DNA of 64,000 bases from Enterobacter sp. JUb54. GTDB taxonomy: Bacteria; Pseudomonadota; Gammaproteobacteria; Enterobacterales; Enterobacteriaceae. The stretch covers positions 930,001-994,000 of the forward strand of contig NZ_CP060418.1 of NCBI RefSeq assembly GCF_014298075.1. Direction: 5' to 3'. Numbering within the stretch: the first letter of the stretch is position 1; every line of letters starts with the position of its first letter. Position numbers and translations under genes: made by a program. The notes below the pieces were generated by a model that did no database searches, was not told the DNA's origin, and saw only the letters and a list, made by a program, of their open reading frames with translations. Of this stretch, positions 43,922 through 53,455 are shown in pieces.

Positions 43922-45691
43922 ATGAATGTATCAGGCAGAAAGTTGCAGGGACTGCCGCGCGGCATCGTCGTCCTCATTACCGCATTAGTGATTTATGTCC
44001 CGCTGTTATTTATCGTGGTGCAAAGTTTTCTGTCGGCACCTTTTTTTGCCCGCTCGAAAGAAATCAGTCTGGAAGCCTTCGCGTTTATTTTTAGCGATCC
44101 CGATTTTTATCTCGCGCTGAAGTCTGGTTTTATTCTGGCGTTTGGCCTGGTGGCGATTGCTATCCCGCTCGGAGGGATCCTCGCATTTTTGATGGTGCGT
44201 ACCGACTTACCCGGTCGGCGGTTTATTGAGCCGCTGATCCTGGTCCCGGTGTTTGTCTCGCCGATGGTGCTGGCCTTTGGCTATGTGGTGGCGGTGGGGC
44301 CGGTGGGCTTTCTCTCGCAATGGGCCGGGCAGCTGCTGGGATTTGTGCCGTGGAACATCTACTCGATGTTCAGCATCGTGGTGATTGCCGGGCTGACTCA
44401 CGTCCCACATGCCTATCTGTATATCTCTTCGGCATTGCGTAGCGTCGGCTCGGACGTCGAGGAAGCGGCGCGCACCGTCGGGGCATCGCCGCTGCAGATT
44501 ATGACGTCGGTGAGCCTGCCCATGGTGCGCCCGTCAATTCTGTACGCCTGCGTGCTGTTGTTTTTCCTCGGTCTTGAAGTGTTCGGCCTGATGCTGGTGT
44601 TAGGTGACCCGGAAGGCAATATGGTACTGGCTACCTACCTCTATAAGCTGACCAATAAACTCGGCACGCCGTCCTATCACTTGATGGCGGCGGTGGCGGT
44701 GGTACTTATCTGCATCACCATTCCGCTGGTGATGCTGCAGCGCCGCCTGATGCGCACCGCCAATCGCTTCGTCACCATGAAAGGCAAAGCCTCGCAGGCG
44801 CGGGCGCTGCCGCTGGGGAAATGGCGCTGGGTTGCCGGTGCGGTGGTGGTCTTGTGGCTGACGGTGACGATTGGCGTGCCGCTGCTGGGGGTGGCGCTGC
44901 GGGCGTTTATCTCCAACTGGGGCATCGGGGTGTCGATTTGGGACCAGCTCTCGCTGACCACCTTCCACAATATCTGGCAACAGCCGAATCTGCTGCGGGC
45001 CATTGTCAACTCGATGGCGATCGGGGTGTTTGGCGGGGCGCTGGCGGTGGTGTGCTACCTGTTTGTCGGTATTGCAATGCACCGCAAAGCGGATAATGTC
45101 ACACGTTTTCTCGACTACAGCGTGCTGGTTCCACGGGCGGTGCCGGGCCTGCTGGCGGGGCTGGCGTTTTTGTGGGTGTTCTTATTCCTGCCGATGTGGC
45201 TGGATCAGTCGCTTAAGAATGGCTGGCTGTCGGTGCTGCCGGTGGCCGACTGGCTGCGCGAACACCTGATTGTCCAGCTCCGTGCGCTGCGCAATACCAT
45301 CTTCAGCGTCTGGCTGGCCTACACCGTGGTGTGGATGGCCTACGGCCTGCGTCTGATCTCTTCCACCCTGCTACAGGTCGCGCCGGAGCTTGAAGAGGCC
45401 GCCCGCAGCACCGGCGCGTCGCGTGGCCAGGTTACCCGCCACGTCACGGTGCCGCTGTCGCGCTACGGATTGATTGGCTCCTGGCTGCTGATGTTCCTGA
45501 TTTTTGAGCGCGAGTATTCCACCGGCGTCTATCTGCTATCGCCGGGCACAGAGACCATCGGTTCGATGCTGGTTTCGCTCTGGGCGGCCGGGGCTATCGA
45601 TATTGTCGCCGCGCTCTCGTTTATCAATATTCTGCTGGTGGTGGTTGGACTGGGGATCGCCCTGCGGTTTGGAGTGAAATTACATGATTGA
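43922..45691 (+). CDS. ABC permease, double-length FbpB/PhnU-type
   Basis: A 589-residue inner-membrane permease consisting of two repeated halves with about six helices each. Each half has a coupling motif (EEAARTVGASPLQIMTSVSL near residue 180 and EEAARSTGASRGQVTRHVTV near 500). Such duplicated permeases belong to Fe3+, putrescine and 2-aminoethylphosphonate importers. The ATG at 43922 has AAGGGAT upstream; an earlier in-frame start at 43853 would overlap the intergenic stretch. It overlaps the ATPase gene by 8 bp. Confidence 0.85.
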   Translation: MNVSGRKLQGLPRGIVVLITALVIYVPLLFIVVQSFLSAPFFARSKEISLEAFAFIFSDPDFYLALKSGFILAFGLVAIAIPLGGILAFLMVRTDLPGRRFIEPLILVPVFVSPMVLAFGYVVAVGPVGFLSQWAGQLLGFVPWNIYSMFSIVVIAGLTHVPHAYLYISSALRSVGSDVEEAARTVGASPLQIMTSVSLPMVRPSILYACVLLFFLGLEVFGLMLVLGDPEGNMVLATYLYKLTNKLGTPSYHLMAAVAVVLICITIPLVMLQRRLMRTANRFVTMKGKASQARALPLGKWRWVAGAVVVLWLTVTIGVPLLGVALRAFISNWGIGVSIWDQLSLTTFHNIWQQPNLLRAIVNSMAIGVFGGALAVVCYLFVGIAMHRKADNVTRFLDYSVLVPRAVPGLLAGLAFLWVFLFLPMWLDQSLKNGWLSVLPVADWLREHLIVQLRALRNTIFSVWLAYTVVWMAYGLRLISSTLLQVAPELEEAARSTGASRGQVTRHVTVPLSRYGLIGSWLLMFLIFEREYSTGVYLLSPGTETIGSMLVSLWAAGAIDIVAALSFINILLVVVGLGIALRFGVKLHD

Positions 45692-46754
45692 ATTATCGGT
45701 AGAAAACCTGCATCTGACCTATGGCGACAACCCGGTGTTGAAAGGGGTGTCGATGGATCTGAAACGCGGAGAAGTGGTGTCGTTGCTGGGGCCATCCGGC
45801 AGCGGGAAAACCACTTTGCTGCGCGCTGTTGCCGGGCTGGAGAAACCCTCCGGCGGGCGGATTACCATCGGCAAATATCAGGTTTATGGCGGCAATCCGC
45901 GCAGCGAGATCCCGGCGGAGGAGCGCAACCTTGGGCTGGTGTTTCAGTCCTACGCCTTGTGGCCACACAAAACGGTGTTTGAAAATGTCGCTTACCCGTT
46001 GCGGCTGCGTAAGGTGGCTGCTGGTGAAATTAAGCAACGGGTGCAGGCGGTGCTCGATCAGTTAGGACTGGGGCACCTTGGCGCACGACACCCGCATCAA
46101 CTGTCGGGCGGGCAGCAGCAGCGCGTCGCTATTGGCCGGGCGCTGGTCTACAACCCGCCGGTCATCTTGCTTGATGAACCGCTGTCAAACCTTGATGCCA
46201 AACTGCGCGAAGAGGCCAGGGTGTTTTTGCGCGAGCTGATTATCACGCTGGGACTATCGGCGCTGATGGTCACCCACGATCAGAACGAAGCGATGGCGAT
46301 TTCTGACCGCATCCTGCTGCTGAATAATGGCGTGATTGAGCAACAGGGGACGCCGCAGGAGATGTACAGCACGCCGGCCACGCTGTTCGCCGCCGAATTT
46401 ATGGGTAGCAACAACCGCCTGCACGGGAAGATAACCGCGCTGGTTGACGGGCGGGCGCGGATCGAGGGGGCGAGCTGGGCGCTGTGGGGGATGGCGGGCG
46501 ACCGGGTCAGCGTCGGGCAGGAGGCGACGGCGGTGATCCGCGTCGAGCGTCTGCAGCTGGGCTCCACGCCGCAGGACAATATGCTGGAGCTACCGCTATT
46601 AACCAGCATGTACCTGGGGGACCGCTGGGAATATCTGTTCCGCACTCAAGGGGACGATTTTGCGATTCGCGCCTACGGCAACGCGCTTCGCGATGCGCAA
46701 CATTGCCACCTGTCTTTCCCGGCCCATGACCTGTGGATTTTCCCCAAATCATAG
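45684..46754 (+). CDS. ABC ATP-binding protein, FbpC/PotA type
   Basis: A 356-residue ATPase with Walker A GPSGSGKTTL (near 35-44), signature LSGGQQQRVAIGRAL and Walker B VILLDEPLSNLDAKLRE. The C-terminal TOBE-like domain (about 285-350) is typical of PotA/FbpC/PhnT. It starts inside the end of the permease gene, so expression is coupled. It completes the importer. Confidence 0.88.
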   Translation: MIELSVENLHLTYGDNPVLKGVSMDLKRGEVVSLLGPSGSGKTTLLRAVAGLEKPSGGRITIGKYQVYGGNPRSEIPAEERNLGLVFQSYALWPHKTVFENVAYPLRLRKVAAGEIKQRVQAVLDQLGLGHLGARHPHQLSGGQQQRVAIGRALVYNPPVILLDEPLSNLDAKLREEARVFLRELIITLGLSALMVTHDQNEAMAISDRILLLNNGVIEQQGTPQEMYSTPATLFAAEFMGSNNRLHGKITALVDGRARIEGASWALWGMAGDRVSVGQEATAVIRVERLQLGSTPQDNMLELPLLTSMYLGDRWEYLFRTQGDDFAIRAYGNALRDAQHCHLSFPAHDLWIFPKS

Positions 46755-46828
46755 CGCCGGTGCGGTTTCCCGGGCGGCGGCAATCGTTGATGCCGTCACC
46801 CGCGCGCGATGTCAAGGCAGGGAGCAGA

Positions 46829-47041
46829 TTATGAAAGATAGACGTTGGCTGCCGTAGGGCCGCGCAAGCCGTTCACTCGACGAAATTCAACGCGAATACC
46901 TGGAGTTATTATTTCTGATTCGCCTGGGGATAATGCTGAAATATGGACCTGAACGTCTTTACGACCATCGGAGGGAATTATAAGGCCTTTGCCGGTTTTA
47001 TTATCAAACGCTTTGACAATGCCTGTCATTTTTTGGAACAA
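46829..47041 (-). CDS. Cold-shock protein, CspF/CspH type
   Basis: A 70-residue cold-shock domain protein nearly collinear with E. coli CspF ([17 protein letters not shown], then VQVHISAL, ending [13 protein letters not shown]). CspF/CspH-type members lack one of the aromatic RNP1 residues of CspA, since GKGLIIP replaces GFGFI, so nucleic-acid binding may be weaker. The start is a TTG at 47041 with AAGGA 6 bases upstream; the internal ATG at 47029 has no site. A consensus TATAAT -10 lies just upstream. Confidence 0.85.
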   Translation of the reverse strand: MFQKMTGIVKAFDNKTGKGLIIPSDGRKDVQVHISALSPGESEIITPGIRVEFRRVNGLRGPTAANVYLS

Positions 47042-47072
47042 ATAAAATCCTTGTGAAAATAAATACCGGCAT

Positions 47073-47078
47073 ATTATA
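47073..47078 (-). promoter_or_regulatory. Consensus -10 (TATAAT) for the cold-shock gene
   Basis: On the minus strand TATAAT at complement 47073-47078 precedes the TTG start by about 32 bp, and AAGGA at complement 47048-47052 is the ribosome site. The -35 is poor. Confidence 0.6.
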
Positions 47079-47237
47079 CATTAAATAAACGATAAAGCTA
47101 TCTGTTTTATTTTTCACCGACGCAGGTTTCTATTTGTCCACAAAAGTAACAACCGATTGCACCAGGCATTCAAGGTGATCAGATAACTCTAATCAAAATT
47201 GGATTTCGTGGAACAATCAGCGTCTGGTATCTGACAA

Positions 47238-47408
47238 TTAAGCAGCGGTTTTCGCTGTGTTCTGGAAGAGTTTGTGGCAGTAAGGGCAGATGAGCTGGGA
47301 GCCTTTTTGTACTCGGCTGAAGCTGTGTTCGGAATCTTTTGAGCAATGTGGGCAAGTGCATTTTACAAGGTAATTACGGCGGGTTTTGTTATCTTTTCGA
47401 TCTGACAT
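47238..47408 (-). CDS. Small zinc-ribbon cold-shock protein, YmcF/YnfQ-like
   Basis: A 56-residue protein from ATG 47408 (AAGGAAGG-like site GGAAGGAAATC upstream) to TAA. Two CxxC pairs (KCTCPHCSKD and LICPYCHKLF) form a zinc-ribbon. The sequence resembles the small cold-shock proteins YmcF and YnfQ, found beside csp genes in enterobacteria. A CspF/H-type gene lies 197 bp downstream in the same direction. Function beyond cold induction is unknown. Confidence 0.75.
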   Translation of the reverse strand: MSDRKDNKTRRNYLVKCTCPHCSKDSEHSFSRVQKGSQLICPYCHKLFQNTAKTAA

Positions 47409-47530
47409 ATGATTTCCTTCCTGATTTAATGGCCTGAAACCATACATCATTATCGAATGAATAGCTCGGAATGATTGTGTATCGGCAAAAATAAGCCATG
47501 GCCGGGTCTGCGAGGGTAGCCGCAGTTTAT

Positions 47531-47564
47531 CGCTCAGAAGGTGCCAGATGCCCCCTCCTGAGCG
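47531..47564 (-). terminator. Long hairpin after the 3-hydroxybutyrate operon
   Basis: CGCTCAGAAGG (47531-47541) pairs with CCTCCTGAGCG (47554-47564) with one mismatch. No T-run follows on the minus strand, so it may be a factor-dependent end or an mRNA stabiliser. Confidence 0.45.
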
Positions 47565-47575
47565 ACCACGATGGT

Positions 47576-48349
47576 TTATTGCGCGACCCAACCGCCGTCC
47601 ATGTTCCACGCCGCGCCGCGTACCTGTGCGGCACCGTCACTGCAGAGAAACAGCGCCAGCTCCCCTAACTGTTCCGGGGTGACAAACTCACCGGACGGCT
47701 GTTTTTCCGCCAGCAGCTGTTCACGGGCCTGCTCGGGTTCCGCGCCTTCGCTGATGCGCTTGTCTATCTGCTGCTGCACCAGCGGCGTTAATACCCAGCC
47801 GGGGCAAATTGCGTTACAGGTCACGCCGGTTCTGGCGGTTTCCAGCGCCAGGGTTTTGGTCAGTCCTACGACGCCGTGCTTGGCGGCGACGTAGGCCGAC
47901 TTATCCTTCGAGGCCACCAGCCCGTGCACCGAAGCAATATTGATAATGCGCCCCCAGTTACGCGCCCGCATGCCGGGCAGCGCCAGGCGGCTGGTGTGGA
48001 AGACGCTGGAGAGATTGATCGCAATAATATCGTTCCATTTCTCGACGGCGAAACTCTCCACCGGCGAGACATGTTGGATCCCGGCGTTATTGACCACGAT
48101 ATCGACGCCGCCAAACTCGGCGTTAGCGTAGGCCATCATGGCTTCAATCTGCTGTACATCGCGCAAGTCGGCATCGTGGTAGCCCGGCGTTTTTCCGACC
48201 TGAGCCACCGCCGCCCGCGCGGCGGCGCTGTCGCCAAAGCCGTTAAGGACCAGCTGCGCGCCGGCTTTGGCCAGCACGGTGGCGATCCCTAAACCGATGC
48301 CGCTCGTTGAGCCGGTGACCAGCGCCACTTTTCCGTTCAGATTCATCAT
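47576..48349 (-). CDS. 3-hydroxybutyrate dehydrogenase (SDR)
   Basis: A 257-residue short-chain dehydrogenase. The cofactor motif TGSTSGIGLG starts at residue 12, and catalytic Ser140, Tyr153 and Lys157 are visible (IINIAS, SAYVAAKHG). QHVSPVESF and GWVLTPLVQQQI are typical of D-3-hydroxybutyrate dehydrogenase. It oxidises 3-hydroxybutyrate to acetoacetate with NAD+. It is the last gene of the ketone-body operon. AAGGA is 7 bases before an internal ATG at 48346, which may be the true start. Confidence 0.88.
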   Translation of the reverse strand: MMNLNGKVALVTGSTSGIGLGIATVLAKAGAQLVLNGFGDSAAARAAVAQVGKTPGYHDADLRDVQQIEAMMAYANAEFGGVDIVVNNAGIQHVSPVESFAVEKWNDIIAINLSSVFHTSRLALPGMRARNWGRIINIASVHGLVASKDKSAYVAAKHGVVGLTKTLALETARTGVTCNAICPGWVLTPLVQQQIDKRISEGAEPEQAREQLLAEKQPSGEFVTPEQLGELALFLCSDGAAQVRGAAWNMDGGWVAQ

Positions 48350-48382
48350 ATTTTCCTTAGTGATTCGGTTAAACCGTGCCCG

Positions 48383-49774
48383 TCAGACAATACCGGTTAA
48401 ATAGAAGACGGCGATAACAAACAGCACCGCCAGACTTTTAATCAGGGTGATGGCAAAAATACCGCCGTAGGCCTGACGATGGCTGAGGCCGGTGATCGCC
48501 AGCAGCGTGATCACCGCGCCGTTATGCGGCAGCGTGTCCATTCCGCCGCTGGCCATCGACGCCACGCGGTGCAGCACCTCCAGCGGAATATCGGCGGCGT
48601 GGGCTGCGGCGATAAAGGTCTCCGACATCGCCGCCAGCGCGATGCTCATCCCGCCGGAGGCGGAACCGGTGATCCCCGCCAGCACCGTTACGCTGATCGC
48701 TTCATTGAGCAGCGGGTTGGGAATGGCGGTGAGCGCTTTGGACAACACCAGAAACCCCGGCAGGGCGGCGATTACCGCACCAAAACCATACTCCGATGCA
48801 GTGTTCATCGCCGCGAGGATCGCCCCGCTGACGGCGGTCCGGCTGCCTTCCGCCAGACGGCCGCGAATGTTGCGAAAACCGAACACCAGCACCATCAGGA
48901 TGCCAGAAATCAGCGCCGCTTCCACGGCCCAGATCGCCGTGATTTTGCCCACTTCCGTCACGATGGGTTTCGCCAGCCCCGGCAGAACCAGCTCGTGGCT
49001 GGTGCCGTACCACTGCGGGATCCAGCGGGTAAACAGCAGGTTCAGCACCCCAACCAACAGCAGAGGGGCAATGGCAATCAGCGGATGGGGCAGGTTGATG
49101 TTATCCGGCGTATCCGGCTCATTTTGCAGATCCGTGCCGTAACCTTCGCCTTTAGCCTGCGCCTTGCGACGCTGACGCTCCAGCCACAACAGGCCAAAGG
49201 TGATGATAAACAGCGAACCGATAAGCCCGAGCCAGGGGGCGGCCCAGGCGTTGGTGCCGAAGAAGCTGGTGGGGATAATGTTCTGGATCTGCGGGGTACC
49301 CGGCAGGGCATCCATGGTGAAGGAGAAGGCCCCCAGCGCCACGGTGGCCGGGATCAGCCGTTTGGGAATGCCGCTCTGGCGGAACAGCTCGGCGGCAAAC
49401 GGGTACACCGCAAAGGCCACCACAAACAGCGAGACGCCGCCGTAGGTCAGCAGGGCGCAGACCAGTACGATCACCGGAATGGCGTGGCGGCGGCCGAGAA
49501 TGCGAATCGCCGCGGCGACGATGGAGCGCGAGAAACCCGACAGCTCAATCAGCTTGCCGAACACCGCCCCCAGCAGGAACACCGGGAAGTACAGTTTGAC
49601 GAAGCCGACCATCTTTTCCATAAACAGGCCGGTAAAGGTCGGGCCAACCGCGCCGGGGTCGGTGAGCAGCACCGCGCCGAGGGCGGCGATAGGGGCAAAC
49701 AGGATAACGCTGTATCCGCGATAGGCTGCCAGCATCAGTAATGCCAGCGCGGCCAGGGCAATCAAAACACTCAT
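48383..49774 (-). CDS. GntP-family permease, probable 3-hydroxybutyrate/short-chain acid transporter
   Basis: A 463-residue permease with 12-14 hydrophobic segments of the GntP/gluconate family. The ATG at 49774 follows GAGG by 7 bases; a GTG three bases earlier (49777) is possible. Position between hydroxybutyryl-CoA and hydroxybutyrate dehydrogenase genes argues for uptake of 3-hydroxybutyrate or acetoacetate. Members of this family in such operons are so annotated, but the substrate is inferred. Confidence 0.82.
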   Translation of the reverse strand: MSVLIALAALALLMLAAYRGYSVILFAPIAALGAVLLTDPGAVGPTFTGLFMEKMVGFVKLYFPVFLLGAVFGKLIELSGFSRSIVAAAIRILGRRHAIPVIVLVCALLTYGGVSLFVVAFAVYPFAAELFRQSGIPKRLIPATVALGAFSFTMDALPGTPQIQNIIPTSFFGTNAWAAPWLGLIGSLFIITFGLLWLERQRRKAQAKGEGYGTDLQNEPDTPDNINLPHPLIAIAPLLLVGVLNLLFTRWIPQWYGTSHELVLPGLAKPIVTEVGKITAIWAVEAALISGILMVLVFGFRNIRGRLAEGSRTAVSGAILAAMNTASEYGFGAVIAALPGFLVLSKALTAIPNPLLNEAISVTVLAGITGSASGGMSIALAAMSETFIAAAHAADIPLEVLHRVASMASGGMDTLPHNGAVITLLAITGLSHRQAYGGIFAITLIKSLAVLFVIAVFYLTGIV

Positions 49775-49820
49775 CACGACACCTCACTCTCATTGTTATT
49801 GTTGGGTACAGTTCGCGAAG

Positions 49821-50744
49821 TTACGGTTTCAGGGCATAGCGCAGCAGGTGTTCCCGGCGAGACTGGATGCGGGCCGTCCGGGCGTTATCCCAGCGGTAAA
49901 AGCCTTGCCCGCTGCGGGCGCCGGTATCGCCCCGGGCGACCTTCTCCGCCACCAGATCCATCATTTGTGTCCCGCTCGCCAGCTCCGGCAGCAGGTGTTG
50001 ACAGATATCCTGGACCGTCGCCAGCCCGGTCATATCTGCCGCTTCCAGCGGGCCGACCATTGCGTAACGGCGGCCGAGAGAGGCCCGCATAACCCGGTCA
50101 ACTACCTCCGGCGAGGCGATGCCGCTGTGGACGATATGCAGCGCCTCACGCAGCAGGGCAAACTGCAGGCGGTTGCCGACAAAGCCCGGCGCCGCGCGGT
50201 TGAGCACCACGGCTTCGAGAGCGGTGGTGGTGAAAAAGTCGCTGACCAACGTCGGCAGTTCCGCCCGGGTGGCGCTCCCGGGCACCACTTCCACGAGCGG
50301 AATAAAGTGCGGCGGATGCCAGAAGTGGGCGATCAGCAGGCGATCCGGATGAGTCATGCCTTCGGCGAGACGGTCCGGCGGCAGGCCGCTGGTGTTGCTG
50401 GCGATGATGGCGTCAGCGGCGATCAACGTTTCCAGCTGTGCGTACAAGGCATGCTTCAGCGGCAGCCGTTCGGGGATCGCTTCGATCAACAGCGTGCACT
50501 CCGCCAGCTCGCCGAGATGGCGGGTGCCGATCAGCCGCGCCAGCACCGCGGGTTGCGCGGCGATGTCGAACTGTCCGCTGTCGTGCAGTTCATGCAGAAT
50601 GGCCGCGGCCACGGCGGGGACTTCGGCAAGGCGTGCCGGGTCGGTGTCGTAAAGCCGTACCCGATGGCCGTGGCGTGCAAAGTGGCAGGCGATGCCGATC
50701 CCCATGAGACCGGCACCCAGTACCGCCAGCGTTGGTTTATACAT
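49821..50744 (-). CDS. 3-hydroxybutyryl-CoA/3-hydroxyacyl-CoA dehydrogenase
   Basis: A 307-residue NAD-dependent dehydrogenase with an N-terminal Rossmann fold (LGAGLMGIGIACHFARHGHR, residues 8-27) and a C-terminal helical dimerisation domain. AHFWHPPHFIPLVEVVPG contains the catalytic histidine region. The ATG at 50744 has AGGAG upstream. It would interconvert acetoacetyl-CoA and 3-hydroxybutyryl-CoA, or oxidise a related hydroxy acid. Confidence 0.87.
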   Translation of the reverse strand: MYKPTLAVLGAGLMGIGIACHFARHGHRVRLYDTDPARLAEVPAVAAAILHELHDSGQFDIAAQPAVLARLIGTRHLGELAECTLLIEAIPERLPLKHALYAQLETLIAADAIIASNTSGLPPDRLAEGMTHPDRLLIAHFWHPPHFIPLVEVVPGSATRAELPTLVSDFFTTTALEAVVLNRAAPGFVGNRLQFALLREALHIVHSGIASPEVVDRVMRASLGRRYAMVGPLEAADMTGLATVQDICQHLLPELASGTQMMDLVAEKVARGDTGARSGQGFYRWDNARTARIQSRREHLLRYALKP

Positions 50745-50755
50745 AATGACTCCTG

Positions 50756-51937
50756 TTAACGTGCAATCGTCATGGCGATACCCTGACCGCCGCCGACGCA
50801 CAGTGTGGCAAGCCCTTTACTGGCGCGGCGACGCTGCATTTCATGCAGCAGGGTGACGAGGATCCGGCAGCCGGAGGCGCCGATAGGATGGCCCAGGGCA
50901 ATAGCGCCGCCGTTGACGTTGACCTTGCTGCTCTCCCAGCCGAGGGACTGGCCCACCGCCAGCGCCTGAACGGCAAAGGCTTCATTGGCCTCAATCAGCT
51001 CCACCTCATCCAGTTGCCAGCCGGCCCGTGCCAGCGCCATCTCGCAGGCGCTGACCGGCCCAATGCCCATCACCGCCGGATCGACCCCCGCCACGGCGGC
51101 GCTGACGATGCGGCCCAGCACCGGTAGCCCGAGCTCACGGGCCTTATCGGCGCTCATCAGGAGCACCGCCGCCGCGCCATCGTTTAATGACGAGGCGTTG
51201 CCGGCGGTGACGGAACCGGTGTGCTGGCGAAATGCCGGGCGGAGCTGCGCCAGCTGCGCCGGAGTGGTGTCCGGGCGCGGCTGCTCATCGCGGCTAATGG
51301 TCTGCGGCGGCTGTTTACCCTGTTTGACGGTGACCGGAACGATCTCGTCGTCAAAGCGGCCCGCTTCGGTTGCCGCCGCCGCTTTCTGCTGGGAATGGGC
51401 GGCAAAGGCATCCTGCTGCTGGCGGTCGATGGAATAGCGGTCGGCCAGATTCTCCGCCGTCATCCCCATGTGGTAGTCATTGAAGGCATCCCACAGTCCG
51501 TCCTGAATCATGCTGTCCTGCATGCTGCTATGGCCTACCCGCAGCCCCGCCCGGGCGCCGTCAATCAGATAGGGTGCATTGCTCATGCTCTCCTGGCCGC
51601 CGGCGATCACCACCTGCGCGTCGCCGCTGCGGATCGCCTGCACCGCCTGCTGTACCGCCTTCAGACCGGAACCGCACACCAGATTGACCGTGACCGCCGG
51701 ACAGCTGACCGGCAGACCGGCGCGTAATGCCGTCTGACGCGCCGGGTTTTGCCCGCAGCCGGCGGTCAGGACCTGGCCGAAAATCAGTTCATCGACTTCC
51801 TCGGCCGGTAACGCGCAGCGGGCCAGCAGGCTACGGACCACCTCGGCGCCCAGATCAACGGCGGAAAGGGTTGAGAAGACACCGCGAAAACTGCCTATGG
51901 GCGTGCGGACGGCGCCGACTATCACGACTTCGTTCAT
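50756..51937 (-). CDS. atoB: Acetyl-CoA C-acetyltransferase (thiolase)
   Basis: A 393-residue thiolase. Catalytic Cys88 is in [12 protein letters not shown], His349 in [14 protein letters not shown], and Cys379 in TLCVGGGQG. It cleaves acetoacetyl-CoA to two acetyl-CoA. It is third in an operon of CoA transferase A and B, thiolase and dehydrogenases, and starts 9 bp after the CoA transferase gene. Length and motifs match AtoB/PhaA-type enzymes. Confidence 0.9.
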   Translation of the reverse strand: MNEVVIVGAVRTPIGSFRGVFSTLSAVDLGAEVVRSLLARCALPAEEVDELIFGQVLTAGCGQNPARQTALRAGLPVSCPAVTVNLVCGSGLKAVQQAVQAIRSGDAQVVIAGGQESMSNAPYLIDGARAGLRVGHSSMQDSMIQDGLWDAFNDYHMGMTAENLADRYSIDRQQQDAFAAHSQQKAAAATEAGRFDDEIVPVTVKQGKQPPQTISRDEQPRPDTTPAQLAQLRPAFRQHTGSVTAGNASSLNDGAAAVLLMSADKARELGLPVLGRIVSAAVAGVDPAVMGIGPVSACEMALARAGWQLDEVELIEANEAFAVQALAVGQSLGWESSKVNVNGGAIALGHPIGASGCRILVTLLHEMQRRRASKGLATLCVGGGQGIAMTIAR

Positions 51938-51946
51938 TAGGTTTCC

Positions 51947-52603
51947 TCAGTTAAAACGCATTTCGCAGACGTCGTCCGGCACGATCAGCCGGCCGGCCGT
52001 TTTGCTGGCAATCTCGTCGGGAGAGACGCCGGGGGCGTATTCGCGCAGCACGAAAGCGCCGTCGCGTATCTCCAGCAGGGCGAGGTCGGTCAGCACCCGG
52101 CGGATGCAGCCGACGCCGGTGAGCGGCAGGGTGCATTGCGCCAGCAGTTTCGATTCGCCGCTTTTCGAGGCGTGGGTCATCACCACGATGATGTTCTGCG
52201 CGCCGGCCACCAGATCCATCGCGCCGCCCATGCCTTTCACCATTTTTCCGGGGATCATCCACGAGGCGATATTGCCCGCCACGTCGACTTCGAAGGCCCC
52301 GAGGACGGTCAGGTCAACATGGCCGCCACGGATCATGGCGAAGGAGTGCGCGGAGTCGAAAATCGCCGCGCCGGTGCGGGCGGTCACCGTCTGTTTCCCG
52401 GCGTTGATCATGTCCGCGTCGAGTTGCGCTTCATCGGGAAAGCCGCCCATGCCGAGCAGACCATTTTCGGACTGCAGCATCACGTCTATGCCCGCCGGAA
52501 TATAGTTGGCTACCAGCGTCGGGATCCCGATGCCGAGGTTGACGTAGTCGCCATCGCGCAGCTCTCTGGCGACGCGCATGGCCATTTGTTCGCGAGTCAG
52601 CAT
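51947..52603 (-). CDS. Acetoacetate CoA-transferase subunit B (AtoA/ScoB type)
   Basis: A 218-residue subunit B of a class I CoA transferase. Glu46 in QSENGLLGMGG is the catalytic glutamate that forms the enzyme-CoA thioester. It works as a heterotetramer with subunit A, encoded 2 bp upstream. The reaction moves CoA from a donor (succinyl-CoA or acetyl-CoA) to acetoacetate. Confidence 0.9.
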   Translation of the reverse strand: MLTREQMAMRVARELRDGDYVNLGIGIPTLVANYIPAGIDVMLQSENGLLGMGGFPDEAQLDADMINAGKQTVTARTGAAIFDSAHSFAMIRGGHVDLTVLGAFEVDVAGNIASWMIPGKMVKGMGGAMDLVAGAQNIIVVMTHASKSGESKLLAQCTLPLTGVGCIRRVLTDLALLEIRDGAFVLREYAPGVSPDEIASKTAGRLIVPDDVCEMRFN

Positions 52604-52605
52604 GA

Positions 52606-53313
52606 TTAGCGGCTCCCTGTGCGCAGCGTGCGCTGCTCAATACGCTTTTCGAACTGACCGACAATCAGCCGGTCGACATAGATGCCGGGGGTGTGTATCG
52701 CGGAAGGGGTGAGTTCACCGGGAGGCACGATCTCTTCAACCTCGACCACCGTAATCCGACCGGCGGTGGCCATCAGCGGGTTAAAGTTTTGTGCCGTATG
52801 GCGATAGATAACGTTGCCGTACCAGTCGGCTTTCCAGCCTTTGACCAGCGCGAAATCACCGGTAATCGCCTCTTCAAGGATGTAGTGTTTGCCGGCAAAC
52901 TCGCGGACTTCTTTGCCCTCAGCCACCGGCGTGCCGTAGCCGGTGGCGGTATAAAAACCGGGGATCCCCGCGCCGCCGGCGCGGATTTTCTCCGCCAGCG
53001 TACCTTGCGGCGTAAGCTCGACCTGCAGTTCGCCGCTGAGCGCCTGCTGTTCAAACAGGGCGTTTTCGCCAACGTAGGAGGCGACAACCTTGCGTACCTG
53101 GCGGCTCTCCAGCAGGATGCCGAGGCCAAAACCGTCGACGCCGCAGTTGTTGGAGACCACCGTCAGCCCCTGCACGTTCCGGCGCTGTACTTCGGCAATC
53201 AAATTTTCCGGGATACCGCACAGGCCAAAACCGCCGGCCAGCACCGTCATTCCATCCGTTAACCCTTCCAGCGCCGCTGCGTAGCTGGCGACGCGCTTAT
53301 CCAGTCCTGCCAT
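52606..53313 (-). CDS. Acetoacetate CoA-transferase subunit A (AtoD/ScoA type)
   Basis: A 235-residue subunit A of a class I CoA transferase with [13 protein letters not shown] near residue 27 and [13 protein letters not shown] near 55, the usual glycine-rich CoA-binding motifs. It is the first gene of the minus-strand operon; AGAGGTG precedes the ATG. It activates acetoacetate for cleavage by the thiolase. The 142-bp gap to the divergent LysR gene carries the promoter. Confidence 0.9.
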   Translation of the reverse strand: MAGLDKRVASYAAALEGLTDGMTVLAGGFGLCGIPENLIAEVQRRNVQGLTVVSNNCGVDGFGLGILLESRQVRKVVASYVGENALFEQQALSGELQVELTPQGTLAEKIRAGGAGIPGFYTATGYGTPVAEGKEVREFAGKHYILEEAITGDFALVKGWKADWYGNVIYRHTAQNFNPLMATAGRITVVEVEEIVPPGELTPSAIHTPGIYVDRLIVGQFEKRIEQRTLRTGSR

Positions 53314-53417
53314 GATTCACCTCTGCTGGCTTGCGATGGGGCTATCATTGGGGGCGCGGACTGATTTGATAATTTTGAATTTGTGACCCACTCATTTGGT
53401 TTTCTTATTAATTTATT

Positions 53418-53445
53418 GTTAACTAAATTTTTTCAATCAGTTAAC
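53418..53445. promoter_or_regulatory. GTTAACT-N14-AGTTAAC inverted repeat before LysR
   Basis: A perfect 7-bp inverted repeat with a 14-bp spacer ends 10 bp before the LysR ATG. It is a candidate autoregulatory operator of the divergent regulator/operon pair. Confidence 0.5.
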
Positions 53446-53455
53446 AGGATGAAAA

